Shown in pieces: positions 4,990-5,909 of a stretch of DNA of 5,909 nucleotides. The notes below the pieces were generated by a model. The model had not been told where the DNA came from. It saw nothing but the letters and a program-made list of their open reading frames with translations, and searched no databases. Both the position numbers and the translations under genes were made by a program. Source of the stretch: an uncultured Chloroflexota bacterium (lineage in GTDB: Bacteria; Chloroflexota; Dehalococcoidia; Lucifugimonadales; CAJWER01); NCBI GenBank assembly GCA_913030785.1, contig CAJWER010000191.1, positions 1-5,909 of the forward strand. Direction: 5' to 3'. Position 1 is the first letter of the stretch; every line of letters begins with the position of its first letter.

Positions 4990-5909
4990 TTATCCGAGGG
5001 TGGCCACCCTCGCCGGGTTGCGCTCGGTAATCATCTCGATGTCGTCCCTCGAAAAACCGTAGTCAGGCATTCTGGGGACAATGTTCTCCGGGAGGTGCTT
5101 GAAGCCCTGGCCACCGAATCTGACCTGCCTGTGTTTGCCGAACATGTCCTGGGCCATCAGCACTCGCTCGCCGTAACCCTCATCCACGAGCCGCTTGATG
5201 TAGCTTAGTCTCTGAGCGTCGTTGAGCATGTCCATGTCAGACATCGAAAACTCCGAGTTTTCCCAGCCGAAGAAGTCCCATTCTAGGTAGCACCCTCGCT
5301 TCGCCAGGGCCATGATATCGTCGAACCCGTGGAGGGTTCGGTCCATGTGGTCCATGATGACCCTGCTCGGGTCTGCGCCCGCCTCTTCTAGGATATCCAG
5401 AACCTCAAATGGCGCGGTCTTAGCGCGTCCGGGGTGAATCGTGATTGTTGCGCCTAGCTGCAGCTGGGCCTTTGCGCCGGCGCGAAGCACCTTGCGCTCG
5501 TTCGGCGTCAGGGGCCATGAGCAGCCTAACTCACCGATGATACCAGAGCGCACCCCTGTATCCCCGACGCCAACGGTGAAATCACCCACTATCTCCTCGG
5601 TGATCTCCTCCTCGGTCTTGTCGTCCATGCCGTCCGGGTGCAGCAGCCCAATGTAGTACCCCGAGCCCATTATGATGTTGATTCCAGTTGCCCGGGAGAT
5701 GCGGGCCAGCGCCAGCGGGTCGCGCCTGATGCCGTTAGATGTGGTGTCGATCATCGTCTGGCCGCCTGCCCTGAAGAACAGGGAGGCCTCCGAGATGGAG
5801 ACCTCCTCGTCCAACGTGACGAGATTATCCAGGCTCCTAAAGGGGTCGTATACGACCCAACCAATGTTCTTCTCGGTAACGGGCTCAAATGCTTTGTGGT
5901 ACTCGGTGG
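4990..5909 (-). CDS. Phosphotriesterase/PHP-family metal-dependent hydrolase (probable lactonase), N-terminus beyond right edge
   Basis: The frame is open to the right edge with no stop. The TTG at 5814 lies within the conserved 'LVTLDEEVSISEASLF' segment and is not the start, so the N-terminus with the HxH metal motif is outside the window. About 306 codons are visible of the usual 330-350. Seen: GGQTMIDTTSNGIRRD, then GYY, then GIIGELGCS with Glu at 5530-5532, where classical phosphotriesterase has its carboxylated lysine (Glu is typical of E. coli PHP-type homologues). ITIHPGR has His at 5434-5436, IMDHMDRT has His at 5347-5349, and LMAQDMFGK has Asp at 5146-5148. These are the expected binuclear-metal ligands and the catalytic aspartate. 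Known: the family are TIM-barrel amidohydrolases that hydrolyse lactones, carboxylic or phosphate esters. A lactonase role is a family-based guess. It is followed 11 nt later by the propeller protein, suggesting one operon. Confidence 0.87.
   Translation of the reverse strand, partial: TEYHKAFEPVTEKNIGWVVYDPFRSLDNLVTLDEEVSISEASLFFRAGGQTMIDTTSNGIRRDPLALARISRATGINIIMGSGYYIGLLHPDGMDDKTEEEITEEIVGDFTVGVGDTGVRSGIIGELGCSWPLTPNERKVLRAGAKAQLQLGATITIHPGRAKTAPFEVLDILEEAGADPSRVIMDHMDRTLHGFDDIMALAKRGCYLEWDFFGWENSEFSMSDMDMLNDAQRLSYIKRLVDEGYGERVLMAQDMFGKHRQVRFGGQGFKHLPENIVPRMPDYGFSRDDIEMITERNPARVATLG

Noticed and set aside
4469..5062. 197-codon plus-strand open frame spanning the hydrolase/propeller junction
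   Set aside because: Covers two confident genes on the other strand, and there is no ribosome site or domain-like sequence.

Overview
The window is a metabolic gene block in which all six genes lie on the minus strand, so it reads right to left from 5909 to 1. Two genes are cut by the window edges. No rRNA, tRNA, CRISPR array, transposase or phage gene is visible, and no gap exceeds 300 bases. Base composition is moderately GC-rich. The mix of gene families (phosphotriesterase-like amidohydrolase, glycoside-hydrolase-like propeller protein, DHDPS-family lyases, SnoaL-like protein) and the dispersed-type palindromic repeats suggest a free-living environmental bacterium. Marine or soil Chloroflexota of the SAR202/Dehalococcoidia type would fit. 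This is inference from gene content and remembered repeat style, not a database match.

Layout in transcription order: (a) 5909-4990, phosphotriesterase/PHP-type metal-dependent hydrolase, N-terminus outside the window. (b) 4978-3512, a 488-residue conserved protein that resembles a five-bladed beta-propeller glycoside hydrolase, 11 nt after (a) and probably co-transcribed with it. (c) A 166-bp spacer with a very good sigma70-type promoter and an inverted repeat just upstream of it. (d) 3345-2377 and (e) 2282-1308, two tandem paralogous DHDPS/NAL-superfamily proteins separated by a 51-bp palindromic repeat. (f) A 193-bp spacer with a 105-bp terminal-inverted-repeat element (MITE-like) and a small GC-rich hairpin. 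(g) 1114-437, a P-loop kinase-like protein whose Walker A lysine is replaced by threonine. (h) A 239-bp spacer with a consensus TATAAT box. (i) 197-1, the N-terminal part of a SnoaL-like (NTF2-fold) protein.

For the two paralogs the start codons are downstream of the longest-ORF starts. Good Shine-Dalgarno sites precede the inner ATGs, and the longer frames would run into the promoter (d) or the palindromic repeat (e).

A speculative reading is that (a), (b), (d) and (e) are parts of one catabolic route for an unusual sugar acid or lactone. A glycosidase-like protein would release the substrate, a PTE-family lactonase would open a ring, and DHDPS-family lyases would dehydrate or cleave the 2-keto acid. 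Both paralogs keep the Schiff-base lysine and active-site tyrosine but have lost the usual GTTGE and YNxPxR signatures, so they are not dihydrodipicolinate synthases and their substrate is probably unusual. No regulator, transporter or dehydrogenase is visible to confirm the pathway.
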